Source: an uncultured Enorma sp. | GTDB taxonomy: Bacteria > Actinomycetota > Coriobacteriia > Coriobacteriales > Coriobacteriaceae | DNA length: 16,198 nucleotides | Direction of reading: 5' to 3' | Assembly: GCA_905210055.1 (NCBI GenBank) | Contig: CAJLVH010000030.1 | Coordinates: forward strand, 1 to 16,198 | Shown: positions 7,150-13,790 of the stretch, piece by piece | Position numbering within the stretch: position 1 is the first letter of the stretch | Layout of the letters: every line of letters begins with the position of its first letter | Made by a program: the position numbers and the translations under genes | Notes under the pieces: generated by a model | Told to the model about the DNA's origin: nothing | The model's input: only the letters and a program-made list of their open reading frames with translations | Databases searched by the model: none

Positions 7150-7920
7150 ATGCTTTTCGAGAGCATACTCTGCGCAGTACTGTACGTGTTCTTCAAATGC
7201 TTCGATTATCAGCTCGGTACGCTGTATGCGTTCCGTCCCATCGTGGTGTGCCCCGTCGTGGGCGCGTTCCTCGGTGACCTCAACACTGGCCTCGTTATGG
7301 GTGCCAGCATCGAGGCGCTCTTCATGGGCTCCGTCTCCATCGGCGCCTACATTCCGCCGGATGCCACCTCGGCCGGCCTGCTCTGCACCGCCTACGCGAT
7401 CCTGCTCCACCTCGACACCGAGGCGGCCGTCGGCCTCGCCATGCCCATCGGCACGCTCGTTCTCGGCGTGGGCAACCTCGCCCAGATCGTGAGCAACTGG
7501 CTTACGAGCTTCATCCCCGGCATCGCGCTCAAGGGCGAGGGCTCGAAGCTCATGGCGCTCCACTGGCTGCTCGGCCTCTGGCTTGCTCCCGTGTGGTTCG
7601 CCATCATCTTCTGCGCCGTGTACTTCGGCTCCGGCGCTATCGACTGGCTTGTGAACGCCGTGCCCGCGTTCGTGCTCAGCGGCTTCGCCGCCGCCGCGAA
7701 CATCCTGCCGGTCATGGGCTTTGCGATGCTTCTGCGCCTCATCTACCGCAAGGAGCTCCTGCCCTACCTGTTCCTGGGCTTCCTGCTCACCTCGTACATG
7801 GGCGTCTCGACGCTCGGCGTTGCGCTTATCGCCGTCATCATCGCCGTCCTGACGCTCGGCTTCTTGGATAAGAACCAGACCGTGGCACAGATTGAGGGGG
7901 CTGACGACGATGACTTCTAA
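7150..7920 (+). CDS. PTS mannose-family EIIC membrane component
   Basis: This is a 256-residue membrane protein of the EII-Sor/Man PTS EIIC family, with about eight hydrophobic stretches and the family-typical GAFLGDLNTGLVMGASIEALFMGSVSIGAYIPPD segment near residues 34-70. With EIID it forms the sugar channel that binds and translocates the substrate during phosphorylation. The ATG at 7150 follows GGAGGT by 6 nt; an upstream in-frame GTG at 7132 precedes that site and is rejected. The last 11 bp overlap EIID. The acidic tail ends in four Asp and a Phe. Codon use is strongly C-ending, suggesting high expression. Orthologous permeases carry mannose, sorbose, fructose, glucoselysine and others, so the substrate must come from context. 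Confidence 0.95.
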   Translation: MLFESILCAVLYVFFKCFDYQLGTLYAFRPIVVCPVVGAFLGDLNTGLVMGASIEALFMGSVSIGAYIPPDATSAGLLCTAYAILLHLDTEAAVGLAMPIGTLVLGVGNLAQIVSNWLTSFIPGIALKGEGSKLMALHWLLGLWLAPVWFAIIFCAVYFGSGAIDWLVNAVPAFVLSGFAAAANILPVMGFAMLLRLIYRKELLPYLFLGFLLTSYMGVSTLGVALIAVIIAVLTLGFLDKNQTVAQIEGADDDDF

Positions 7921-8764
7921 TGAGACCACGCAGGCTAGCGCCTACAAGACGGGCGAGTACGCCATCACCAAGCAGGATCTCACCAAGGCTGCCCTTTCCG
8001 TCGGCGCACTCGGCATGGAATTCTCCTGGACCTATGCGAACCAGATGGGTCTTGCCTTCGGCATGATGGTCAAGAAGATGCTCAAGAAGATCTATCATGA
8101 CGATCCCGAGGGCTATGCGGCCGCGCTCGAGCGCCACACCGCGTTCTTCAACATCACGGTCTGCCTCGCTCCGTTCGTCGGCGGCATCGCGATGTCCATG
8201 GAGGAGCACATCGCCAAGGGTGAGATGCCTCCTGAGTCCGTAAACGACATCAAGGCCGCCCTCATGGGCCCGCTCTCCGGCATCGGTGACGCCGTCTTCC
8301 TGACCACCATCCGCGTGGTCGCCGCCGGCATCGCCATCTCGCTGGCCTCCCAGGGCAACGTGCTCGGCCCGATCATCTTCCTTTTGCTCTTCAACGTCCC
8401 GCAGTACATCCTGCGCGTGTGGGGCATCCACAAGGGTTATGAGATCGGCGTGAGCTTGCTCGAGACCGCCGAGCAGTCCGGCATCATGGACAAGGTCATT
8501 AAGGCTGCCGGCATCATCGGTATGATGGTCGTTGGTTCCATGACCTGCGGTATGTTCGCGGCGTCGCTCGCGGTTGAATTCGGCTCCGGCGAAGAGGTCA
8601 CCACGCTCCAGAGCGTGCTCGACGGCATTATGCCCGGCATGCTCGGCCTCGCCTTCATGGGTCTGTACTACTTCCTCCTCAAGAAGAAGGTCTCTCCCAT
8701 GATCCTCATCCTGGGCACCATGGTGCTCGGCGTGGTGGGCGTGTACTTCGGCATCCTCGCTTAG
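7910..8764 (+). CDS. PTS mannose-family EIID membrane component
   Basis: The 284-residue product has the EIID signature: KKMLKKIY, then FFNITVCLAPFVGGIAMSMEEH and AALMGPLSGIGDAVF, followed by hydrophobic C-terminal helices. It partners EIIC in substrate binding and transport. The ATG at 7910 was chosen over an in-frame TTG at 7892 because GAGGGGG (7894-7900) precedes it by 9 nt and the N-terminus is then normal. It overlaps EIIC by 11 bp. It is the last gene of the operon and is followed by a strong terminator 17 bp after its stop. With EIIA, EIIB and EIIC the permease is complete and appears intact. Confidence 0.96.
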   Translation: MTSNETTQASAYKTGEYAITKQDLTKAALSVGALGMEFSWTYANQMGLAFGMMVKKMLKKIYHDDPEGYAAALERHTAFFNITVCLAPFVGGIAMSMEEHIAKGEMPPESVNDIKAALMGPLSGIGDAVFLTTIRVVAAGIAISLASQGNVLGPIIFLLLFNVPQYILRVWGIHKGYEIGVSLLETAEQSGIMDKVIKAAGIIGMMVVGSMTCGMFAASLAVEFGSGEEVTTLQSVLDGIMPGMLGLAFMGLYYFLLKKKVSPMILILGTMVLGVVGVYFGILA

Positions 8765-8781
8765 TCGATACGTCCTCCTTC

Positions 8782-8811
8782 GGGGCAGCGGTTCGCCGCT
8801 GCCCCTTTTCT
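8782..8811 (+). terminator. Strong Rho-independent terminator ending the FrlC-PTS operon
   Basis: GGGGCAGCGG (8782-8791) and CCGCTGCCCC (8796-8805) form a perfect 10-bp stem closed by a TTCG tetraloop and followed by TTTTCT (8806-8811). This is a textbook intrinsic terminator and defines the 3' end of the PTS transcript. Confidence 0.95.
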
Positions 8812-8826
8812 CAATCCCGAAAGGGC

Positions 8827-8839
8827 ATAACGTTATAGT
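8827..8839 (+). promoter_or_regulatory. Palindrome overlapping a -10-like box upstream of the MFS gene
   Basis: ATAACGTTAT (8827-8836) is a perfect 10-bp palindrome, and TATAGT (8834-8839) overlapping it matches five of six bases of a -10 box. No convincing -35 box is seen. The site lies between the PTS terminator and the MFS start and could be an operator/promoter giving a leader of about 100 nt. Confidence 0.35.
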
Positions 8840-8947
8840 ACGTTTCATTTGATATCGGTAGCGGTTCGGGTTCACGTAGCCGGTGTGCGGGTAACTGAAC
8901 ACGAGAACAGGAGTCGATACGTGGATAGCGTAGCGAGAGGCGGGCAC

Positions 8948-10180
8948 ATGGGCTCGCTCACGCAGAGTGAGAAGCGGCTCATCGCGCTTGAGTCCCTGCA
9001 GTGGTGCGCGGTGAACGCCGTGTACTTCCTGGGACTCATCGGCGCGGCGACCTACGAGCTCGGCGGTGACGCGTTTTTGGTCGCGGCGATCACGCTCGTG
9101 CGCAACCTCTGCAACTCGCTGGCGAATGCCGCGTCCGGCCCCGTGATCGACCGCATAGGACCGCGCAAGACGGCGCTCGTTACGCTCTTTGCCATGCTCG
9201 CGATGAGCGTCTTCATGGGGATCGTGCCGCCCTCGGTGCCCACGCTCATCTTCGCGGCGACCATGATGGGTTTGGGCGGCGGCTCCATCAACACCTGCAC
9301 GCGCACGTACCCGGTGTATCTCACGCGCGGTAGGGCGCAGCTCGCCCGTTTGAACGGCCTCATGGTCTTCTACAGCAACATCGCCTATGCCGCAGGTCCC
9401 ATCGCGGGCGGCGTGCTCGCGGGATTTTTCCCCACACGCGTCGTCTTCTTGTTCATGGCGGTGTGCCTCGTGGGCGCGATCCTTGTCACCTGGGACTGTC
9501 GCGAGACCGTGATGCCGGAGCGTGAGGACAGCGGTGAGCGGAAGGACGATAAGCTCGGCATGGTCTCGGGCGTGATCGAGGGCGCGCGCATCACCATGCG
9601 CACGCACGATCTGCGCCTCATCTTCGTGAGCGGGTTCTTGGGATTCTTCGCCTTCGGCGCCTTCGACTCGCTCGAGTCGCTCTTCTATCGCGACGTGCTC
9701 GCCGTCGACGTGGTGTGGATGGGTATCCTGTCCGCAATATCCGGGTTCGGCATGGCGATCGGTTCGTACGTCTTCACGAAGATCCCGGAGCGCAAGATCG
9801 ATATTCCGCTGCTGCTCGTCACGCTCACGTTCGTAGGGGTGGGGTCGATGGTCTACGTGGGCACGAACGTGCTCGCCATCGCCATCGTCGGCCAGTTCAT
9901 CAACGGCCTCGCCTGGGGCTTCATGGAGCCTACCCAGGCGATTCTCGTGCAGGAGCGCACGCCCATGACGCATATCGGCCGCGTGATGGGCTTCGTGAGG
10001 CTCGGCCTCAACAGCGCGGGCGTCGTGCCGCTCGCCGTGGCCCCGTTTCTGGCGGCTGCGTTCGGCGTGCAGGAGGTGCTCTTCGGCGCATCGTGCATCA
10101 TCGCCCTCGTGGGAGCGAGCACGTATCTCATGAGGCGCGCGTCGATGAGGCGCGCCGCGCGCGAGGAGGCTTCATGCTAG
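8948..10180 (+). CDS. Major facilitator superfamily permease
   Basis: This 410-residue protein has about twelve hydrophobic segments. The MFS motif A (GPVIDRIGPRKT) lies between helices 2 and 3 at residues 64-75, a polar central loop rich in Glu, Arg and Asp is near 195-220, and the C-terminal tail is Arg-rich. It moves small solutes across the membrane, usually with a proton or sodium gradient; the substrate is unknown. GAGAGG (8935-8940) lies 7 nt before the ATG at 8948; a GTG at 8921 with AGGAG 7 nt upstream is an equally plausible start adding nine residues. It follows the PTS terminator, so it has its own promoter, and precedes a HAD phosphatase by 65 bp. In this locus it could import an unphosphorylated fructosamine for the downstream kinase or export a product; both are inference. 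Confidence 0.9.
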   Translation: MGSLTQSEKRLIALESLQWCAVNAVYFLGLIGAATYELGGDAFLVAAITLVRNLCNSLANAASGPVIDRIGPRKTALVTLFAMLAMSVFMGIVPPSVPTLIFAATMMGLGGGSINTCTRTYPVYLTRGRAQLARLNGLMVFYSNIAYAAGPIAGGVLAGFFPTRVVFLFMAVCLVGAILVTWDCRETVMPEREDSGERKDDKLGMVSGVIEGARITMRTHDLRLIFVSGFLGFFAFGAFDSLESLFYRDVLAVDVVWMGILSAISGFGMAIGSYVFTKIPERKIDIPLLLVTLTFVGVGSMVYVGTNVLAIAIVGQFINGLAWGFMEPTQAILVQERTPMTHIGRVMGFVRLGLNSAGVVPLAVAPFLAAAFGVQEVLFGASCIIALVGASTYLMRRASMRRAAREEASC

Positions 10181-10245
10181 GTGCGCTCGTTCCGCCACTA
10201 TACGCGGTGGTTCCCATCGCATGCAGAAAGGAGTAGCTAGTCGCT

Positions 10246-10917
10246 ATGAGTCAGCTGGAAGCGGTCATCTTCGACATGGATGGCGTGCTCGTGGATTCCG
10301 AGGCAGCGTACCGGCGGGTGCGCGAGGCGTTCTTCGAGGCCATGGGGGTCGCGGTCTCGCCCGAGGAACACGACATGCTCGCCGGCTCGTCGCGCAAGGT
10401 CGAGCGTCAGCTCTATTCCCAGTGGTGGGAGCGGTCGCTCGGCGAGAAGCTCGACGGCGAGGAGATCGAGCGCCGCGAGGAGGATTTTTGGGATCAGCAT
10501 CCCATCAGCTACCGCGAGATCATGAACCCCGGCGTGCCCGAGACCCTCGAGGAGCTCAAGCGCTTGGGATTCCGCTTGGCTGTCGCTTCGTCCTCGCCAC
10601 TTGAGCATATTGAGAAGGTTCTTGAGGAATGCGGCATCGCAGGCTTCTTCGAGGCGGTGGAAAGCGGTGACGAGCTCACGCAGAGCAAGCCGAACCCCGA
10701 GATCTACCTGCTCACGTTAGGCAAACTCGGCCTTCCTGCCGAGGCGTGCTGCGCCGTTGAGGACTCCGACCCCGGCATTGAGGCCGCGCGGCGCGCCGGG
10801 CTCTACACGATCGCCAAGCGCGAGGAGCGCTTCGGGTTCACGCAGCGCGGAGCAGACATCATGGTGAACGAGATACCAGGCGTCATCGGCGCCGTCCTGG
10901 AGTACGCCCCCGCGTAA
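10246..10917 (+). CDS. HAD-superfamily hydrolase, beta-phosphoglucomutase-like
   Basis: The 223-residue product is a HAD subfamily I enzyme with an alpha-helical cap. Motif I is FDMDGVLVDSE with nucleophile Asp10 and acid Asp12; motif II is VASSSP; motif III is SKPNPEIY; motif IV is VEDSDPGIEAA. This pattern covers beta-phosphoglucomutases and small sugar-phosphate phosphatases acting in the cytoplasm; which reaction occurs is not decidable here. AAAGGAG (10227-10233) lies 12 nt before the ATG, longer than usual. It is clearly paralogous to the HAD gene at 14735-15397, sharing the order of all four motifs and the YR(E/A)(I/L)MNPGVPETL segment. It probably shares a transcript with the MFS gene. 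Confidence 0.92.
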   Translation: MSQLEAVIFDMDGVLVDSEAAYRRVREAFFEAMGVAVSPEEHDMLAGSSRKVERQLYSQWWERSLGEKLDGEEIERREEDFWDQHPISYREIMNPGVPETLEELKRLGFRLAVASSSPLEHIEKVLEECGIAGFFEAVESGDELTQSKPNPEIYLLTLGKLGLPAEACCAVEDSDPGIEAARRAGLYTIAKREERFGFTQRGADIMVNEIPGVIGAVLEYAPA

Positions 10918-10932
10918 CCGCCGCCGTTGTCC

Positions 10933-10948
10933 TTCCCGTTCGCGGGAA
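10933..10948. other. Small UUCG hairpin after the HAD gene
   Basis: TTCCCG (10933-10938) and CGGGAA (10943-10948) pair perfectly around a TTCG tetraloop, 15 bp after the HAD stop codon. There is no T run, so it may be a weak terminator or an mRNA 3'-end stabiliser. It directly precedes the palindromic element at 10952. Confidence 0.45.
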
Positions 10949-10951
10949 CTT

Positions 10952-11011
10952 CGGGCATGAAATGGCAGGTGTTTCTAAGAAATGCTGTGGCCGCGCGCCA
11001 TTTCCTGCCCG
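10952..11011. repeat. Palindromic intergenic element, copy 1
   Basis: The arms 10952-10966 and 10997-11011 pair over 15 bp with one mismatch around a 30-nt loop. The right side (CCATTTCCTGCCCGGATTTT, 10998-11017) matches the right side of the element at 13646-13717 with one change in 19 bases, and part of the loop is also similar. The left arm of this copy is worn. It lies between the HAD gene and the aldolase gene. Confidence 0.75.
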
Positions 11012-11073
11012 GATTTTAAGTTGCCGGGACGAGGGCTGCACAAAGCAGACATGGTTCGAAAGGAGATTGCATC

Positions 11074-11727
11074 ATGGGCATCAACAAGTACATCGACTAT
11101 ATCGACGATCCGAACGACACCTTCGACGAATACCTCGAGAAGGCGCGTCGCTACGACTTCAGGTGCGTCTTCGCCGATCCCGAGACCTACGACCACGCGT
11201 GCGAGGTGCTCGCGGGCACGGATGTCATCGTCGCGGGCGCCATCGACTTCCCTGAGGGCGCGCTCACGCTCGAGGAGGAGTTGCCGGAATTCGAGCGCTA
11301 TGCGCAGGCCGGGTTCACGGAGGTCGACTACGTGCTGAACCAGCGCGCCGTCGAGGAGCGCGACTTCGATGCCATCGAGCGCGAGATGTGCGGCGTGGCG
11401 GAGTTCTGCCGCGCGCATGGCATGCGGGACAAGGTCATCGTCGAGATGCCGAAGTTCGAGTCCGAGGCAGACAAGCGGTGCGTGTGCGAGATCGCGCTCA
11501 AGGCGCGTCCCGCGTTCCTCAAGACGTCTTCCGGCCGCCCCTATAAGGCGACGCTCGAGGATGTTCGCATCATGGCCGAGGTGCTCGGCGACAAGGTGCA
11601 GGTGAAGGCCGCGGGCGGCATCCGCACGTATGAGCAGGCGAAAGCGTTCATCGAGGCGGGTGCGAGCGCGCTCGGCGCAACGGCGGGCATCGCGATCGTC
11701 GAGGGGGAGCGTGCCGCCGAGGCGTAA
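11074..11727 (+). CDS. DeoC/LacD-type class I aldolase resembling deoxyribose-phosphate aldolase
   Basis: This 217-residue TIM-barrel protein matches DeoC in length and active site. Lys150 in FLKTSSG is the Schiff-base lysine position (E. coli Lys167), Lys178 in VQVKAAGGIRT corresponds to Lys201, and Asp85 in VDYVLN corresponds to Asp102. The C-terminal AFIEAGASALGATAGIAIV is the family phosphate-binding end. DeoC cleaves 2-deoxyribose-5-phosphate to glyceraldehyde-3-phosphate and acetaldehyde; here the setting with a deglycase and sugar kinase, and no nucleoside genes, suggests another phosphorylated substrate. AAAGGAG (11059-11065) lies 8 nt before the ATG. The N-terminal 60 residues look less like standard DeoC. 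It is the first gene of the likely aldolase-deglycase-kinase operon, with 45 bp to the next gene. Family assignment is firm; substrate is unknown. Confidence 0.85.
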   Translation: MGINKYIDYIDDPNDTFDEYLEKARRYDFRCVFADPETYDHACEVLAGTDVIVAGAIDFPEGALTLEEELPEFERYAQAGFTEVDYVLNQRAVEERDFDAIEREMCGVAEFCRAHGMRDKVIVEMPKFESEADKRCVCEIALKARPAFLKTSSGRPYKATLEDVRIMAEVLGDKVQVKAAGGIRTYEQAKAFIEAGASALGATAGIAIVEGERAAEA

Positions 11728-11772
11728 AGAATCGACGCGACGAAGGTAGATTGGCTTATGAAAGGGGACGTC

Positions 11773-12741
11773 ATGAAGCCGTTCAATCTCATCAAGGACA
11801 TCATCGAGAAGCGTGGTGCGATCGAAGAGGTGTATTGGGTCGCCTGCGGCGGCTCGCTCATCGATCTGCTGCCGGCGCATATGCTGCTCGAGCGCGAGGC
11901 GAGGCACATCGTCTCGGGTGCGTACACGGCACGCGAGTTCTGCATTACCGCGCCGAAGCGCTTGGGCGAGCACAGCCTCGTGGTCGCGTGCAGCCATAGC
12001 GGCAACACGCCCGAGGTGCTCGATGCGTGCCAGCTCGCCTGCGAGCGCGGGGCTGAGGTCGTCGCGCTCACCGACGGCGCGGAGTCCAAGATCGCACAGG
12101 GCGCGTGGACGTGCTGGGTGTATCCGTGGGGCACCGACGTTCCCGCCGGCGAGGTGCCTTCGGGCATCGCGCCGCTTCTTGCCGCCGAGCTGCTTGACCA
12201 GCAGGAGGGTTTCGCCGACCTTGCTGACCTCTATCAAGGCGTCGATATGATGGACGAGGTGCTGCCCGCGGCGCGCAAGAAGGTGAACGCGGAGCTGGGG
12301 GAGCGCTTCGCGGCGCTTTGCCAGGAGCATCCCTTCCTCTACATTCTGGGATCCGGCTCCAATTTCTGCCAGACCTACGGCTTCGCCATCTGCTCGCTCA
12401 TGGAGATGCAGTGGCAGAGCTGCAGCTATATCCATTCGGGCGAGTACTTCCACGGGCCGTTCGAGGTCACGGAACCCGGCGTGTTCTACTTCTTGCAGAT
12501 GGGCTCGAGCGAGTACCGCGCCATGGACGAGCGCGCGCTCGCATTCCTGAACGACCACACCGACACCCTCATGGTGCTCGATGCCCTTGAGTACGGTATG
12601 GACAAGGTGCCAGCGAGTGTGCGCGCCTATCTCGACCCCGTGCTCTTCTATGCCATGAACGTCGAGCTGCGCGCCGCGCGCGGCAAGGTGTTCGACCATG
12701 ACCCGGACTTCCGCCGCTATATGGGAGTCGTCTCGTACTAA
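11773..12741 (+). CDS. frlB: Fructosamine-6-phosphate deglycase, FrlB-type SIS protein
   Basis: The 322-residue product closely follows the Bacillus FrlB pattern: VYWVACGGSL near residue 25, ACSHSGNTPEVLDAC near 75, EMQW and EYFHGPFEV in the second SIS domain, LDERALAF, and a C-terminal RRYMGVVSY. Glu211 and His227 are 16 residues apart, matching the catalytic pair of FraB (Glu214/His230). It should convert a 6-phosphofructosamine such as fructoselysine-6-phosphate plus water into glucose-6-phosphate and the free amine, in the cytoplasm. The ATG at 11773 was chosen because AAAGGGG (11761-11767) lies 5 nt upstream and the N-terminus then matches the family; an ATG at 11758 precedes that site. 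The kinase gene follows after 10 bp, as frlB and frlD occur together in frl operons. The amine part of the substrate cannot be deduced. Confidence 0.92.
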   Translation: MKPFNLIKDIIEKRGAIEEVYWVACGGSLIDLLPAHMLLEREARHIVSGAYTAREFCITAPKRLGEHSLVVACSHSGNTPEVLDACQLACERGAEVVALTDGAESKIAQGAWTCWVYPWGTDVPAGEVPSGIAPLLAAELLDQQEGFADLADLYQGVDMMDEVLPAARKKVNAELGERFAALCQEHPFLYILGSGSNFCQTYGFAICSLMEMQWQSCSYIHSGEYFHGPFEVTEPGVFYFLQMGSSEYRAMDERALAFLNDHTDTLMVLDALEYGMDKVPASVRAYLDPVLFYAMNVELRAARGKVFDHDPDFRRYMGVVSY

Positions 12742-12751
12742 GGGGGCTGCC

Positions 12752-13612
12752 ATGGGATTCGACGTATCGATCCTGGGCTTTGGAGATAACGTCGTCGACC
12801 GCTACGAGCATCTGGGCATCATGTATCCCGGCGGTAACGCGGTGAACGTCGCGGTGTATGCGCAGCGTCTCGGGGCGGCGCGCTCTGCGTACATGGGCAT
12901 CTTCGGCACGGACGATGCTGCCGAGCACGTGATCGAGAGCCTTGCCGATGAAGGCGTGGAACTCGTACGCTGTCGGCAGGAGGTCGGCGAGAACGGCGCG
13001 TCGAGCGTGACGGTGGAGGCGGGAGAGCGCGTGTTCCTCGGTTCGAACCAAGGCGGGATCCGCGGGAGGTCGCGCTATGTGCTCGATCGCTTTGCCCTCG
13101 AGTACGTGAGCGGTTTCGATGTGCTGCATACCGGCAGCTACTGCTTCACGGAGCGCGAGCTGCCGGCGGTGCGTGCGGCGGGCGTGCCGGTGAGCTTCGA
13201 CTTCTCGGAGGACTCCGTCGATGCGTATGTGGAGGACGTGGCGCCGTTCGTGGACTTCGCCTTCTACTCCGCAGAAGACGAGGCGAGCGACGACGTGGTG
13301 GGCGAGCACCTGCGGTGGCTCAGCAGCCTGGGACCTGGTATCGCCGTGGCGACGCGGGGCGAGCGGGGATCGGTTGCGTTCGACGGCGAGCGTTTCTTCG
13401 AGCAGCCCATCAAGCCGGCTGCGACGGTGCGCGACACGATGGGCGCCGGAGATTCGTTCATCGCAGCGTTTCTGCTGGGATATCTTGATGCTTGCAAGCA
13501 AGGGGAGGCGCGCGACGACGCCGTTGCCCGCGCGCTCGACGGCGCCGCTTCTTTCGCTGCCGAGGTTTGCGGCATCGAGGGCGCGTGGGGCCATCCCAAG
13601 CGCTTCGCGTAG
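12752..13612 (+). CDS. frlD: PfkB-family sugar kinase, FrlD-like (fructosamine 6-kinase)
   Basis: This 286-residue kinase has the PfkB signatures: PGGNAVNVAVYAQRLG near residue 23, and DTMGAGDSFIAAFLLG near 228 with catalytic base Asp234. It shares with E. coli FrlD the start LGFGDNVVDRYEHLG and the central FDFSEDS and DFAFYSA segments, which other PfkB kinases lack. FrlD uses ATP to phosphorylate fructoselysine at C6, making the substrate of the deglycase encoded just upstream. AAGGGGG lies 5 nt before the ATG at 12752; earlier in-frame starts would run into the deglycase gene. Its presence implies that the substrate, or part of it, enters unphosphorylated, in contrast to PTS uptake. The extension after residue 265 ends in GAWGHPKRFA. 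A ribokinase-like role on another ketose is possible but less likely. Confidence 0.9.
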   Translation: MGFDVSILGFGDNVVDRYEHLGIMYPGGNAVNVAVYAQRLGAARSAYMGIFGTDDAAEHVIESLADEGVELVRCRQEVGENGASSVTVEAGERVFLGSNQGGIRGRSRYVLDRFALEYVSGFDVLHTGSYCFTERELPAVRAAGVPVSFDFSEDSVDAYVEDVAPFVDFAFYSAEDEASDDVVGEHLRWLSSLGPGIAVATRGERGSVAFDGERFFEQPIKPAATVRDTMGAGDSFIAAFLLGYLDACKQGEARDDAVARALDGAASFAAEVCGIEGAWGHPKRFA

Positions 13613-13645
13613 TGCGCGACGCTGCCTCGTTTCGCGCTCGGTTGG

Positions 13646-13717
13646 GAAATCCGGGCAGGAACTGGCGTGTGTATCGAGATAATGGTTGAGGTACACGCCA
13701 GTTCCTGCCCGGATTTC
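13646..13717. repeat. Palindromic intergenic element, copy 2 (25-bp perfect stem)
   Basis: Bases 13646-13670 pair perfectly with 13693-13717 (25 bp) around a 22-nt loop (13671-13692). The outer part of the arm contains AAATCCGGGCAGGAACTGGC. The outer arm and parts of the loop match the element at 10952-11017. It lies 33 bp after the kinase stop codon and could fold as a very stable RNA hairpin ending the operon, although no T run follows. Confidence 0.92.
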
Positions 13718-13790
13718 ACGGCGGAAACGGCGCCCGGGACGGTGTCGCATCATTGCAGTAGCAGGTTCGGAAAGGAAAGGAACAGCGCTC

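Noticed and set aside
7838..9973. Very long - strand open frame (711 codons) opposite the PTS EIID and MFS genes
   Set aside because: Its product is a His/Asp/Glu/Arg-rich shadow with no domain; the opposite frame encodes clear EIID and MFS proteins and contains a perfect terminator, and long antisense frames are expected in GC-rich DNA.
10192..10210. Short inverted repeat (CCGCC...GCGGTGG) before the HAD gene as an operator or terminator
   Set aside because: Arms are only 4 bp in any register and GC-rich, which is expected by chance here, and no T run follows.
10975..12753. 592-codon - strand frame opposite the aldolase and deglycase genes
   Set aside because: It is rich in Arg, His, Leu and Glu without motifs and mirrors two well-supported + strand genes.
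10952..13717. Insertion sequence or composite transposon bounded by the two palindromic elements
   Set aside because: No transposase gene is present and target-site duplications cannot be identified; only the repeat pair itself is supported.
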